The notes under the pieces were generated by a model. It was not told where the DNA came from. It worked only from the letters and a program-made list of their open reading frames with translations, and ran no database searches. The position numbers and the translations under genes are program-made. Positions 36,037 to 46,937 of a DNA stretch of 64,000 nt are shown in pieces. The DNA comes from Citrus sinensis (Eukaryota; Streptophyta; Magnoliopsida; Sapindales; Rutaceae), in NCBI RefSeq assembly GCF_022201045.2, contig NC_068558.1, positions 7,407,501-7,471,500 of the forward strand. The letters run 5' to 3'. Every line of letters begins with the position of its first letter. The stretch's first letter is position 1.

Positions 36037-36910
36037 CTCCTAAGCTTGCACAAATTGCTTCAGTAGCTTCGATTGCTAGCTTTTTGTTGTTATTAGCCCA
36101 TGTTGCTTCTTTTCTTTACATTTGTCTTCACCTTGTGCTTGCATTTTCCATTTTCTTCTTTTGGGCTTTGTTATAGCCGCATTCAACCCATTTGCTCTTT
36201 CTTTGTTTTCATTTTCTTTACTTTCCCGCCATATTTTTTCATGTCTCCAAATCCAGCTGTGTTTTCTATTTTTTAGCATTTTGCCTTTTTCCTTCCTCAG
36301 CTCCATTAGCTGTAATAGGTATTTCTAGCTCTTTCCCTTTGTTGATGTTGACTTCACTAGCTGTCATCTTTAGCCTCTGACAGTTTTCACTTACAAATCT
36401 CATCTCTTTATATCTTTGTAATTGATACGCCTTTGTATTTAAATTTTCTCAGATGTAGATTGCCTCATCTTCCGGGTCTAAATTTTCAACCCCTTTTAAA
36501 GGTTGCAACTCGATGATTTTGGAATGGGGGTTTCCCTTGTGGATTTAGTGATTCATTTGTTGTATTTTCTGATCTTGTGTTCGGTCTTCCACTATCTTTT
36601 TGTTGTTTCAATCTTTCTACAGTGGTTTGAGCTTTAGTTCATGTACCATACGGCATATCTTCCTTAGCATGATTTTTGTATACTACACATTCTTTGTATT
36701 AGTGTTCAATACAACCACAATAGTAATAAAATTCTGGTAGCTTTTCATATTGGACTGTTATTGGAATCTGGTCTTCCTCTTTTTGGCTTTCTCCATGACT
36801 ATCTTTCTGCATCTCAGGTCGTCTATTTGTTTAGGCATTTTCTTGTTTCTTCTTTGTCAGCAGCAGTATGACTTTTGTTAGTGGCTTGGTGATACCCTAA
36901 GCCTGATAAT

Positions 36911-37408
36911 CTACCCCATAACATCTCTGCTGGCATCTGTTCCCACCTTCTCAACTTTCCTAATTGTGCCACCAATTACCATTAATATTTCCTTATCCAT
37001 ACACATAATGGGTACATTTTGAAGTTGCACCCAGAATGATGTATGTACAAAGGATTGTTTGGAGATATCACCGATACCTATAGGCTCTGTAAACACAAGG
37101 AAGGCATTATTAAAAAGACATGGACCACTTGTCAACTCACGCCTTTTATCCATCTTTGCTCCAAACTTGAAGAGGAATACATTGTCCCCCAAGTTTTCTA
37201 CTTTTACTGCTCTAATATTTTGCCAAGCTTGTTGCAAAGCTATTTTTAAGCCTTTCTTGTTCACATTCCTGTTTGTTAACACCTTCCCTATTAAGCATTC
37301 CGCCACAATTTTTTCTCCTTTTGCTTTCATTTTGCTCCTAAAAGATACTCTCCCCTCTCCCTCTCCTGATATAGTGATTGCTCTACATCGTTTGATTAAG
37401 TCTTCCAT
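36911..37408 (-). pseudogene. LINE ORF1 (Gag-like, DUF4283-type) fragment
   Basis: 165 open codons with GKVLTNRNVNKKGLKIALQQ, then AWQNIRAVKVENLGDNVFLF, then GPCLFNNAFLVF. They match the DUF4283-type N-terminal domain common in ORF1 of plant L1 elements. The following Lys-rich minus-strand piece (36306-36076) is likely the rest of ORF1, cut by the hAT element. Confidence 0.75.
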
Positions 37409-37640
37409 ATCTATAGCCCGTTTGCAGACACTGGCTTCAATTAATAATGGATTAATTCTAGCGATGACTCCTCTAACTTTGAACTCTGGTTGCTACCCAA
37501 AACAAGGCTGGTATTGAAAGCAAAATCAGATAAGTTTACTAAGAGAAAAATGATTCTTATAACCCAACTCGTGGGTAGAAAGAAGAGCCATAAAGACCCT
37601 ATCTAGTTTCATTCTTATTTTTCAGAGAAAACCTAAGAAG

Positions 37641-38543
37641 GAAGATTTATTTATTTATATTTTATATTTTATGGAAGGCCCTATTTATGTTGCCACAACG
37701 ACAACCTACACCACATTTTGTCTTTTTTGTGTTAAATTTCATTTGACCACTTTCTTTTCTTTTTATTTTCAAATATTTATAACTCAATCCAATTAATACG
37801 ATCGGCAGGAGAAGCGATGGCAGCAGGTTGTAGCAACGGCAGTAGGCAGTAGCGGGTAGTAGCAATAGTACCCAAAATGTGGTTTTTTGTCAGTGAAGTG
37901 TATATTAAGGAATCAATAGAAAGGTGGAGGCAAAATGGGAATAGTAAAGTTAGGGAGGAAGAGGATGAAGATGAGCAGGTGACTGCTTCGGTAAGTGTTG
38001 ATCGCTGCTCTTTTGCTTATTTTCAAATTTAAAATAATTCAGACTTATCTGTTAAAAATTCACTTTTTAATTTTTCTTTTTTAAATAGGACCTATGATGT
38101 TAATTATCAAATATATACATCCTTACGGACCTTACCATTGAGTCTGCTTTTCCATTTCATTGGACGGTAAAAAGACAAAAGTTGCATGGCACTTTTTCTT
38201 TTTGACGTGAAAGTTGAAAATACGGTGACCCATTCAACAAGCATTACATCCGAGGGTGAAGAGTTAAAGTCACAAATTGGCTGGATTCTTTATGGAAACG
38301 CTTTTTCTTTTTGACATGAAATTTTACAAGCGTGACCAGCAAGTTAATAAAACGGTGACCCATTCGACAAGCAATCGAAGGTAAAAAAGAAAAAAAATTA
38401 TGAGAACCCCAAAATGTTCCTATAAACATCCAATCGAATTCCCGTCTTCGTTTCCATTTACCGATAATTTCACTTCAATCAAAATCAGCTGATACATTCT
38501 TCCTTAAACGAAAACTAGAAAAGAAAAACCAAGCAGATATACG
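37641..38543. other. Former promoter region of the NEN pseudogene
   Basis: The last 200 bases correspond to the 5' flank of the intact NEN gene (GCAAGTTAATAA, CGGTGACCCATTC). A local direct repeat places CGGTGACCCATTC at about 38224 and again at 38356. No coding exon was found. Confidence 0.5.
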
Positions 38544-41500
38544 ATGGGTCCAACTCAAGACAGATCCGAAATCGTGTTCTTCGACGTAGAAACAACGTTT
38601 CCGATCCGACACATATGGGAATTCGGAGCCATTTTAGTTTGTCCCAGAAAGCTCGAGGAGCTCGACAAGTACACCACTCTGGTCCGACCCGCCGACCCGT
38701 CACTAGTCTCCAATCTCTGCGCTCGCCGTAACGACATCACTCCAGAGGATGTCTTTTCCGCCCCTACCTTCGCCGATATCGCCGATACAGTCTTTGACAT
38801 TCTCCAGGGTCCGTAGAGAGCTCTCATTTTTTCTTTCAATTTTTATAATACTATTTGTTCTTTTTAACTTAGATTTTATATATTTATTGTTGTTTATACA
38901 GGGAGGATATGGGCGGGTCATAATATACTGAAGTTTGACTGTGCAAGAATAAGAGAGGCGTTTGCGGAGGTCGGACGGCCAGCGCCGAAGCCCAAGGGGA
39001 CGATTGACTCGTTGATATTGCTGACTGAGAGATTTGGAAGGAGAGCTGGTGACATGAAAGTAAATATCTGTTAGCTTTGGATTACTATGATGTTATTGTT
39101 CAAGTATTGGTGGCTGCCAAAGATTTAAGATTTTGTGTTTTTTTTTCTTCAATGTTTTGCTTGTGTGCTTTTCTGTTGTTATTAAGTGCTGTCGTTTTAA
39201 TGCTGTCTGATGAAATCACTGGCTATCTAGTGTCAAGTAAAAGTGGAATGAAACACTTTAGCTGCTTTGCTTTTAAAGTCTTGTTGAAGCACGGCAGTTA
39301 CCTATGTTTGGATGGAGGGAAGGAGAAGAGAAAAAGAAATTTGGGAAATTTCGTCTTTCTCTCTGTTTGGTTGGGAGGGACAGAAAAAGAACTACGTCAA
39401 AACTTTCAATTGGATAGTTTCACTGCAAGACTGAAAGGAGGAGAAATTCGTTTGTTTTCAATTTGATCTTATAACTATGTTTCAATTTGTAAGTTTGGCC
39501 CTGTGCTTTCTGCCTGTACTGTGAAATGATTGGATTTGGAATGATGGCACATGCTCAACCTTCCCCTCCTTTCATTGATTTTTCGAGCCAAACTGGAGAA
39601 ATTCCTTCATACCTCCTTCCCTCTCATTAATTTTTTTAAGCCAATCACAGTTTTTTGCATTTTTCAATATCATATTTAGACCCTTTTTTGGCTTAAGACA
39701 TGCTAAAGAGGTGGCGCTTTCTTCTATTTGAAGTTTGAACCTCATTGGATAAATTTTGAGAAACTTGCAAACAAGGTTTTAGCCTGTAAAGAATCTTGCA
39801 ACTGGGATTCTGTACTGTCATAATTGTTGATAAGACAAGAGTTGATGAATCTTTTGTATGCAATTTACAATTTTGGCATTATGGCTTATGATAAGACAAG
39901 AGTTGATAATTATTTACTTCTTGATGCTGATATGCTAGTATCTGAGCAGATGGCCTCCCTTGCAACCTAGTTTGGCCTTAGACAGCAGACTCATAGGTAT
40001 TTCTACAGACTGCAAGGAGTTATGTTGCTTGCTCTTTCCATGAAATAATACTTTTTTCTACAATCTTTCAGGAGCTTAGATGATGTTCGGATGAATCTTG
40101 AAGTTCTCAAGTATTGTGCAACTGTGTTGCTCTTGGTAATCTCTTGTTGGAAAAGCAGTGAGACCTGGCTTCTTCTTGAATGATAGAAATTAAGCTTTCA
40201 GATTTCATAATATTCCTGTATAACATACTTGCAATGTTAAGCTTGGACTCAATTTCCATCCAATGAGTATGACATGCTTTCCTGCTAGTTGATCTTATCA
40301 TAACATATTTTCAAAAAGATAGTGCATATTGCATGCAAACGTACATAGGTAGCTTTTCTGAAGCTTGATGATAGATGAAGATCCTTTGGAAGTTCAATGT
40401 TTAGTCTACAATCCCTCTGAAGTTTACTTTGATTCATATGTAATCCAGACCCTACCACCCTTGGAGAACATCATGCACTTCAATTTTGTTTTGTACTTAC
40501 CGCAATCAGTTGGTACCATATAAGCTTGCAATAGTTTTTCAACTATCCCAATTACTCTTTGACAATCAAATTTTGTAAGATGATTAAATGCAGCGTATGC
40601 TGAGATGTGGAATGCTTGCCCTCCCATTGGTCATAATTGATACTTTTGAGTTCTTGTATATTTTAGGCTTATCTTGTTTTACTGATAAATGACATCTGAT
40701 TGAGAGTTTACTGGGGTGGCTGATGGACTTGCATATTTCATAAGATTTCTTGTGCTACAATTAACCAGAAATTGCCATATTCACAGGAATCAAGCCTCCC
40801 AGACATTTTCACTGGGAACGGTTGTGTTTCCCAAAATGCTACTGCAAGAGGTCGTATTAATGTTAGATCCTCTCCCGAGGGGACAAGCTCAGTGCTCCCT
40901 CTTCAAAATTTAAGTTTGAAAGTGCTTCAAATGCGTCTCCCCCAGATCAAGGAAAGGAGGAAATTCACCCAATATTTACTCTAGTGACTCAAGGAACTGG
41001 GGAGTTGGACTCCGTTCTGGCTGTAACTACTGTTGATCAACTCAATCCTTTGGACATAAGCCGACTCAACAATCAGATGGAAACTCAATCTCTTCAACCA
41101 GACAACACCATGGAAGATAAATCTGAGCCAGAGTCTCGTCAGATGTGGTTCGCGGCATCTGTGTCTGAGGGTTCAAGTGGTTATGCCGGATTTATGGAGC
41201 CTGATGAAGTTTCCATCACCTCCATCAGTGCTGCTGTTGTCCCATTGTTTCCTGGGAGTCGAATTCAAAAAACTAAATTATTGCACAATGATGTTTTTTT
41301 GCAGCTTTGTTGTTCCCGCTTGAAAACACGATTTGAAATAAGCAGGAAGTTTCCTGATCAGGCTGGCCGGCCAAAGTTGAGCTTTCTTGTTGATGCATCG
41401 CAAAGTCTATGCACGGTTCTTGATGCATGTGAAGTCGTTGTGAAGAAATTGGTTGAACATTCTGGTAGCAGCTCTGAATGGAGCGATGTTGTGACCAGAA

Positions 41501-42345
41501 AAGGTGGTTTCTTCAACTATCCCGCAGCAAGATTGCAGTAAGTTTTCCCGCCATTTTTACTTGCATATTTTTCCGTTCCGGCAAGAAAATGAACAGAATT
41601 ACAGTCTAAAGGAATTAAATTTCTGATATACATCTTTTTCCTACGGCAGGAATTTAGGATACCGTGGTATGTTTATTTTGATATCTCTTGCTTTCTGTGG
41701 TACTCATCAAGTTGCGTCTTAGGTGTAAAATTTACATAATAATAGGGAAAACTGACAGCCAGCCTGAGAAGTTTAGACGTTCATATTACCATGCATATGG
41801 ATTTTGGGTGTGTAGTTTATTTATTAACTATTAGCTTTTGGATTGTTTTCGAGATTCATGAGGTGCTGGGTAAGTACAAAAATGGATCAGTACAGAAGTT
41901 TGTATTAGTTTTGAAGATAAAGAGGGAAGTCAATATTGAAATCTCTTTTTGACGTAACACCATCAAAGGCGGGCAAATTAAACATTAATGTTTTGTTTAT
42001 GCGGAATTACAAATGAAGCATCAACATGAATTAAGTGCCTCCTTGTTTTTACATATATTTCACTATTGAAAATACAACAGATGGATAATGTTTTGCCACC
42101 CTTTTCGCAGCATACGTACTGAAGCATTCGGAAATGCTGCTCGATACGCTACAGAAATATACCGGAAAGATGCATCTGGCAACATTCAGAAGCTCATGTT
42201 CGATAAGTTTGATGCTGCAGAACTCAAGTCCTCCTTAAAACCAGGGACCTGTGTGGATGCATTCCTGTCCTTAGATCCATATGACTATCAGCAGCGTGCA
42301 GGCATCCGATTAGTGGCCGAAAAGTTAATTATTCATTACGAGTAA
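38544..42345 (+). pseudogene. NEN-type exonuclease pseudogene (copy A)
   Basis: It has the same exon plan as the intact copy at 46938-50751: exon 1 38544-38808, exon 2 38902-39059, exon 3 from 39950, and the last exon ending TAA 42343-42345. It is broken three ways. There is a 15-bp in-frame deletion in exon 1 just after the DxE motif (near 38605). There is a nonsense TAG at 39968-39970 in exon 3, where the intact copy has TAT. There is a 7-bp deletion near 40887 that shifts the frame and stops at about 40981. The stop removes the third exonuclease motif (H...D) and the whole C-terminal half. Splice sites are still well preserved, so decay is recent. Transcripts may exist. Confidence 0.9.
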
Positions 42346-42984
42346 CAAAAGGGAAAGGACCTCTTGGAGGATCATCATTTGATGGTTAACAATACCAACG
42401 ATAATGTAATGTACCCCAATGTTACCAATACAATGTTGCCAAATGGACAACAAGAACAATCTGGAAAAAGCGCTTCATAATGAATTGCCCTTCGCCCCTG
42501 CTTTTGCTTCTCCGCTAGTGTCAAAATCATGGATATTGTTTAAGCTCAAAACTGTGGAAATAGACCACCAAACGTGGCCCTACTGAAACAAACTTTTCAT
42601 AAGCTACTCATTAGTCGCTCCAAGCCAAGAGTTATGTTATGTTGGTTGATTTCCTTTGTCGCCCCACAATAAATACTTTCTGTTAACGGACAGTGTGTCA
42701 GTGTCAACTAATGGTAAATTTGAGGGAAAAATGTCGGGTAAAAATGGGATTTTGTTTTGTCTTGAGGCATAATATAAGGTTTTGTTGGCTTTGGGTGTTT
42801 GGAAAGAAGCGGTTCCCTCAGCTTCGACGGTTGCCGTTTTAACAAAATTCCAGACGGCTTTTTCTTGTAGCTAGTAACATGTAATTCTTTTTGGTCCTCT
42901 GTCTCCAACTCATCCTCGTCACCACATATTCTCCTAAAACTGAATTAAACAGAAATTGAGTTTAATCTGTACAGGCACATTTGA
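42346..42984. other. Junction region between duplication units
   Basis: The first 50 bases are the shared NEN 3' flank. The rest lies between that and the start of PPR similarity at about 42985 and has no counterpart elsewhere in the window. It holds the duplication breakpoint. No gene was recognised. Confidence 0.5.
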
Positions 42985-44163
42985 TGATGATATGCCTGAG
43001 TGGAGGGGAGCGTGGTTTTGGGGTGTGCACGTTTGCTGTTTGATGATATGCCTGAGAGAAGTGTTGTGAGTTGGAATTCGTTGCTTAAGGGGTATGTTAA
43101 GTGTGGAGATATTGACGGGGCACGGTAGGTTTTTGATGAGATGCCACACAGGAATGTCGTTTCCTGGACGACCATGATTTCGGGGTGTGCTCAGAATGGG
43201 AAGTCCAAGCAAGCGTTGTCTTTGTTTAACGAGGTGAGAAGAGGCCGTGTGGGATTGGACCAAGTGGCGTTGGTGTCAGCTTTATCGGCTTGTGCTGAAA
43301 TAGGGGATTTGAAGTTAGGAAAGTGGATACCTTCATATGTTGAGGAGAAATTTTCTGTTGGAAGAGAGCCAGTTTTAGTATCTTTGAATAATGCACTTAT
43401 TCATATGTATGCTAGTTGTAGTGAGATTGAAGAAGCCTACGGACTGTTTAGAAAAAATGCAGAGGAGGAATACTGTTTTTTGGACAAGCATGATTAAGGG
43501 ATTTGCGAAGCAGGGCTATTCTTGTTTTCTTTGAATGGATGCGGAGCTTGGGAGTGAAGGAAGCAAGACTGGATGAGCTAACCTTCTTAGGTGATCTGAG
43601 TGCTTGTAGCCACGGTGGCTTTGTTGATGAGGACCGCCAATTTTTTGAGTGCATGAATCAAAATTGGGGAATCAAACCAAGGATTGAGCACTATGGGTGC
43701 ATGGCAGATCTCTTCAGCCGTGCTGGTTTATTGGATGAAGCTTTCAGTCTTGTTCAGAATATGCCCATGAAACCAAATGATGCTGTGTGAGGTCTCCTTC
43801 TTGGTTGAAGAATTCGTAACAATGCTGAGCTTGCGTCACAAGTCGCTCAGAAATCGGTGGCTGAGATTGACCCTGAGCAAGCTGCTGGCTATCTTGCACT
43901 TTTGGCTAATGTGTATGCTACTGCTAAAAAGGTGGCAGGATGTTGCTGCTGTGAGACAGAAGATGATTAAGTTGGGTGTAAGAAAGCCTCCAGGTCGAAG
44001 TTGGGTCCAAATTAATGGTGTTCTTCTTGATTATGTGGGTGGTGACAGTGCCCACAAGCATGCATCTTTAATTTATAAGATGCTTGGTGAGATCACCATG
44101 CAAGCTATGCGGGAAGGCTACAACCCAGACCTATCGGAGCTGTTTTTGGGCATCAAGGAATAA
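42985..44163 (+). pseudogene. 5'-truncated PPR pseudogene, copy of the gene at 27184
   Basis: It matches the E-class PPR gene from about its codon 163 to the stop (TAA 44161-44163). The first 160 codons and the promoter are missing. Further breaks are a nonsense TAG at 43126-43128 (Lys codon in the intact gene), an extra A in the A-run near 43450, loss of 11 bases near 43518, and shifts around 43790-43930. Open pieces still read NVVSWTTMISGCAQNGKSKQ and LFSRAGLLDEAFSLVQNM. It was probably non-functional from the moment of duplication. Confidence 0.93.
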
Positions 44164-44604
44164 GACAGGTAGCAAGAGAAATTTGCTTTGTGTTAACGAA
44201 CTGCATCTCGCGTTGAGTTCATTTACTGGAGTTGCTACAGTTCTTGTGATCATTCATTTGTATTCTCATAGGCATTAGGCAGTTTTTCATCTTATAAGGT
44301 GGCAAAACTTTCTCCAATCTCCCGAAAAGTGTAAAATTCATGTAAACTACTTGCTTGCTTGCTAGTTGCTGTCTAAAGAAATTGCAAAGTGTTTATGAAA
44401 AGAAAATTTTATTGATATTGATTTTGGGTACAAGTTGAGTGCTTGCTTGTTCGTGTATTCACTTACACATTCATGCATCTTGACTTGAGACTCTTTATAT
44501 ACAACTCAAGACTCTGGTCAAGACTTTGGACCATTATTGACATTGATTACAAAAGACAAAAGTAGAAAATGACTCTTTATATGTGGTGAAAAGTCAACGA
44601 TTAA

Positions 44605-44996
44605 TTAAAAAGGTACAAACTGACTAATTAGTACTATTATAGTGACTCACTATTTATAAACAGTAACTGTTTACTATTTTAAGTGATGACTCACTGTCGG
44701 TAAGAAAAGACAAAATGAAAAATGTGTTTTTACAGTTTTTCCTTTATCGAGTAGCGAATAAAGGTTATCTATAAAACTACGTGACTCTATCTACTTTAAT
44801 TTTACACTGATTTTGGCTACTGCTGACTAATCTTCCATGTCGTTTTTTATGTTGTCTGATTCTTTACTTTCCAAGTCATCCTACCATTTTGTCTTTTCTT
44901 ACCAACAGTGAGTTATCACTTAAAATAGTAGTCGGTTACTGTTTATAGATAGTGAGTCACTATAAAAGTACTAGTTAGCCGGTTTGTACTTTTTAA
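44605..44996. mobile_element. MITE-like element with about 113-bp terminal inverted repeats
   Basis: The left arm (44605-44717) runs from TTAAAAAGGTACAAAC to AAGAAAAGACAAAATG. It is matched in reverse complement by the right arm (about 44885-44996), with shared internal words such as ATAGTGACTCACTAT and ACTATTTTAAGTGAT. The whole unit is about 390 bp. It is missing from the parallel flank of unit 1 (near 29030-29080), where bases are replaced rather than simply absent. Target duplication is unclear (TTAA or TAA are possible). Confidence 0.8.
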
Positions 44997-46100
44997 ATAT
45001 TCTTTCCACATATGCATGCAATTGCGGGAAGACCTTTATCTTTTTTGTGTCTCCAAATTAATAGTAGACAAGCCAAGAACCCTGGAACATGATGCACGAT
45101 TGTGTTGAAATAGAATATCAATCAGACAATTCATTCATCATTTCTTGCAACTTTCACAATTACTGCCATCATTTTGCGTAAAAAGAACTATGACCAAATC
45201 CAAATGCTTTTGAGCAAGGCAAGTGCTAATAGTGATTATGTTTGATTAGCTAACTACAAAGCCAAAACTTCAATATGCTAGGCATATTCTATTCAGTATT
45301 CAGCAAGAAACTATGCTGGTTTGGACCCTTGGAGGAGGAAACGTGAGACAGAGTGCGCGTTAAGAGAAAACCCCAATGATTAGCTAAGATATTGCTTGGA
45401 AATTTAAAATTACGGCTTTGGTTCTACTTGTACACGAACGCAAGGAATAATTCCTAGTGCACATTCTCAATTTACTTGTTGCGTAGGGTTTCTAATTTCT
45501 TGTAATGTGTCCATATCCAATTTCTTGGCAGCATGTTACCCATTCCCCTCATTTTAACTTCTTTTATCCTTTTAATAATTAGTACTGAATCTTCAAACCC
45601 GTTTAGGATGAGATTGGATTAAGCTAAGATAAGCTATTAATTAAATGAACTATATTTTGCATTATGAAACTCAAAGCATTTGAATTTATAGTTTATTTTT
45701 CTGTTCTGTTTATTCTCTGATAATCAATCCTTACATTCATTATATAAAAAGAATGATGCAATATGGTATGCCCATCCTCTAATATATTGAGTTTTGACAG
45801 TTACACATGCGTTTTGAAATTGGAACAATTATGTACTTGAAAAAAATAAATAAATAAACGCTTCACTTATTGAATAAATGATTCTAGTGAGACCATCCAA
45901 AATAAGCTAATTGTAACATTTTTTTAGAAATGTAATATTAAAAGAGATTAATAAATGATAAGATGGGGCAATGGTAAGAGGGACCTGCTCAAATTTATTG
46001 AACCCATTGCTTGAAATTCATTCCTCTTTCATAACTAATTATTTATATTCTATATTTTATAGAAACACTTTTTTTTCTTTTGGGACATTACCATTACACT

Positions 46101-46726
46101 ACCTTTATTTTGTTTTATATTCATTCAACCACTACAAAATTCTAACATGATTTCTGTACCACATTTTTTTTTTAATTTGTATAAATTAGCTACTTTTACA
46201 CAAATACTGTTAAATAATTAAAACAAAATGATAATTTTACCCAAAAAAATAAAAGATCATTTTATTTTTAAAAAATTTGAAAAAAAATAATTTAAAAAAT
46301 ATCCCTAAATTTAATAAAAAATAAATTTCAAATAGAGGTTCTTAGCTGATTTTTATTAAATTTAGATTTTGTAAAGTTTTAATAATTCTTTTTATTAAAA
46401 AATTATAATTTTGTAAAATTTTATTAAAATAACTGAATTTATTTATTAAAAAATCCTTTATTAAAAAATAAAAATTATAATTTTGAGATTTGTTTCTCAA
46501 TTAAATTTAGGAGTATTTTTATAATTATAATTTTTTTATTTTTCAAATTTTTTACAAAATAAAATAGACTTTTAATTTATTTAGAGGTAAAATTGGTATT
46601 TCATTTAAATTATTGAATGATGTTTGTGTAAAAGTGATTAATTGATATAAATTTTAAAAATATGATGGTTCAGAAAATACATTAAAATTTTGTGGTGGTT
46701 GAATGAATATAATATAAATCAGGGAT
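46101..46726. mobile_element. Long-hairpin foldback or MITE-like element
   Basis: The arm from 46101 (TATATTCATTCAACCACTAC, CTACTTTTACACAAA) is mirrored by 46570-46726 (TTTGTGTAAAAGTGATT, GTGGTTGAATGAATATAAT). The pairing continues inward (AAATTTGAAAAA at about 46275, TTTTTCAAATTT at about 46540). Arms exceed 200 bp, with a loop near 46330-46490. It lies about 210 bp upstream of the NEN start codon. There is no counterpart upstream of copy A. Confidence 0.75.
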
Positions 46727-46937
46727 GATTTTTTTTTCTTAAATGTGAATTTTTTCATGCGTGACAGCAAGTTAATAATTCGGTGACCCATTCAACAAGC
46801 AATCGAAGGAAAAAATACTCTATAAATATCCAATCGAATTCGCGCCTTCGTTACCGTTTACCGATAATTTCACCTCAGTCAAAATCAGCTGATATATGCT
46901 TCCTTAAACGATAACAAGAAGAAAAATCATCTGAACG

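Larger units (their letters stand above)
30017..37640 (-). mobile_element. Degenerate LINE (L1-type) retrotransposon with nested insertions
   Basis: Read on the minus strand, the order is ORF1 (Gag-like, 37408-36911), endonuclease (starting MNIISWNAHGLG near 34930, with LPWVCFSDFNEIL and SDHNPIL), reverse transcriptase (FADDSLIF at about 32003-32026, QGCCLSPYHFILCAEGFS), a zinc-binding region (30964-31233) and RNase H (AKAILLGIE, DTAHYIAKMVVN near 30091-30360). Frames are broken by many stops and shifts, so it is inactive. It is absent from duplication unit 2, which places the left border at 30016/30017. The right border is near 37640 by similarity of the flanks (ATTTATTTATATTTTA) to 46032-46062. 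Target duplications and a poly(A) tail were not found. A solo LTR and a hAT element sit inside it. Confidence 0.85.
37640..42395. repeat. Segmental duplication unit 1, right block (NEN pseudogene copy)
   Basis: Exons, introns and about 50 bases of 3' flank run parallel to unit 2 (about 46030-50805). Similarity fades after GATGGTTAACAAT (42381-42393 and 50788-50800), which marks the approximate right end of the duplicated unit. Confidence 0.85.
44164..46937. other. Duplicated flank with two inverted-repeat insertions
   Basis: Most of 44164-44350 and 45001-46021 repeats the flank of the intact PPR gene. The sequence between is an insertion with a MITE-like element. 46101-46726 is a second inverted-repeat element. 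The last 180 bases are the NEN promoter and leader (shared with copy A). Confidence 0.6.

Noticed and set aside
39077-39466. 129-aa open frame inside NEN copy A
   Set aside because: It lies in the intron after exon 2, and the parallel intron in copy B does not keep it open.
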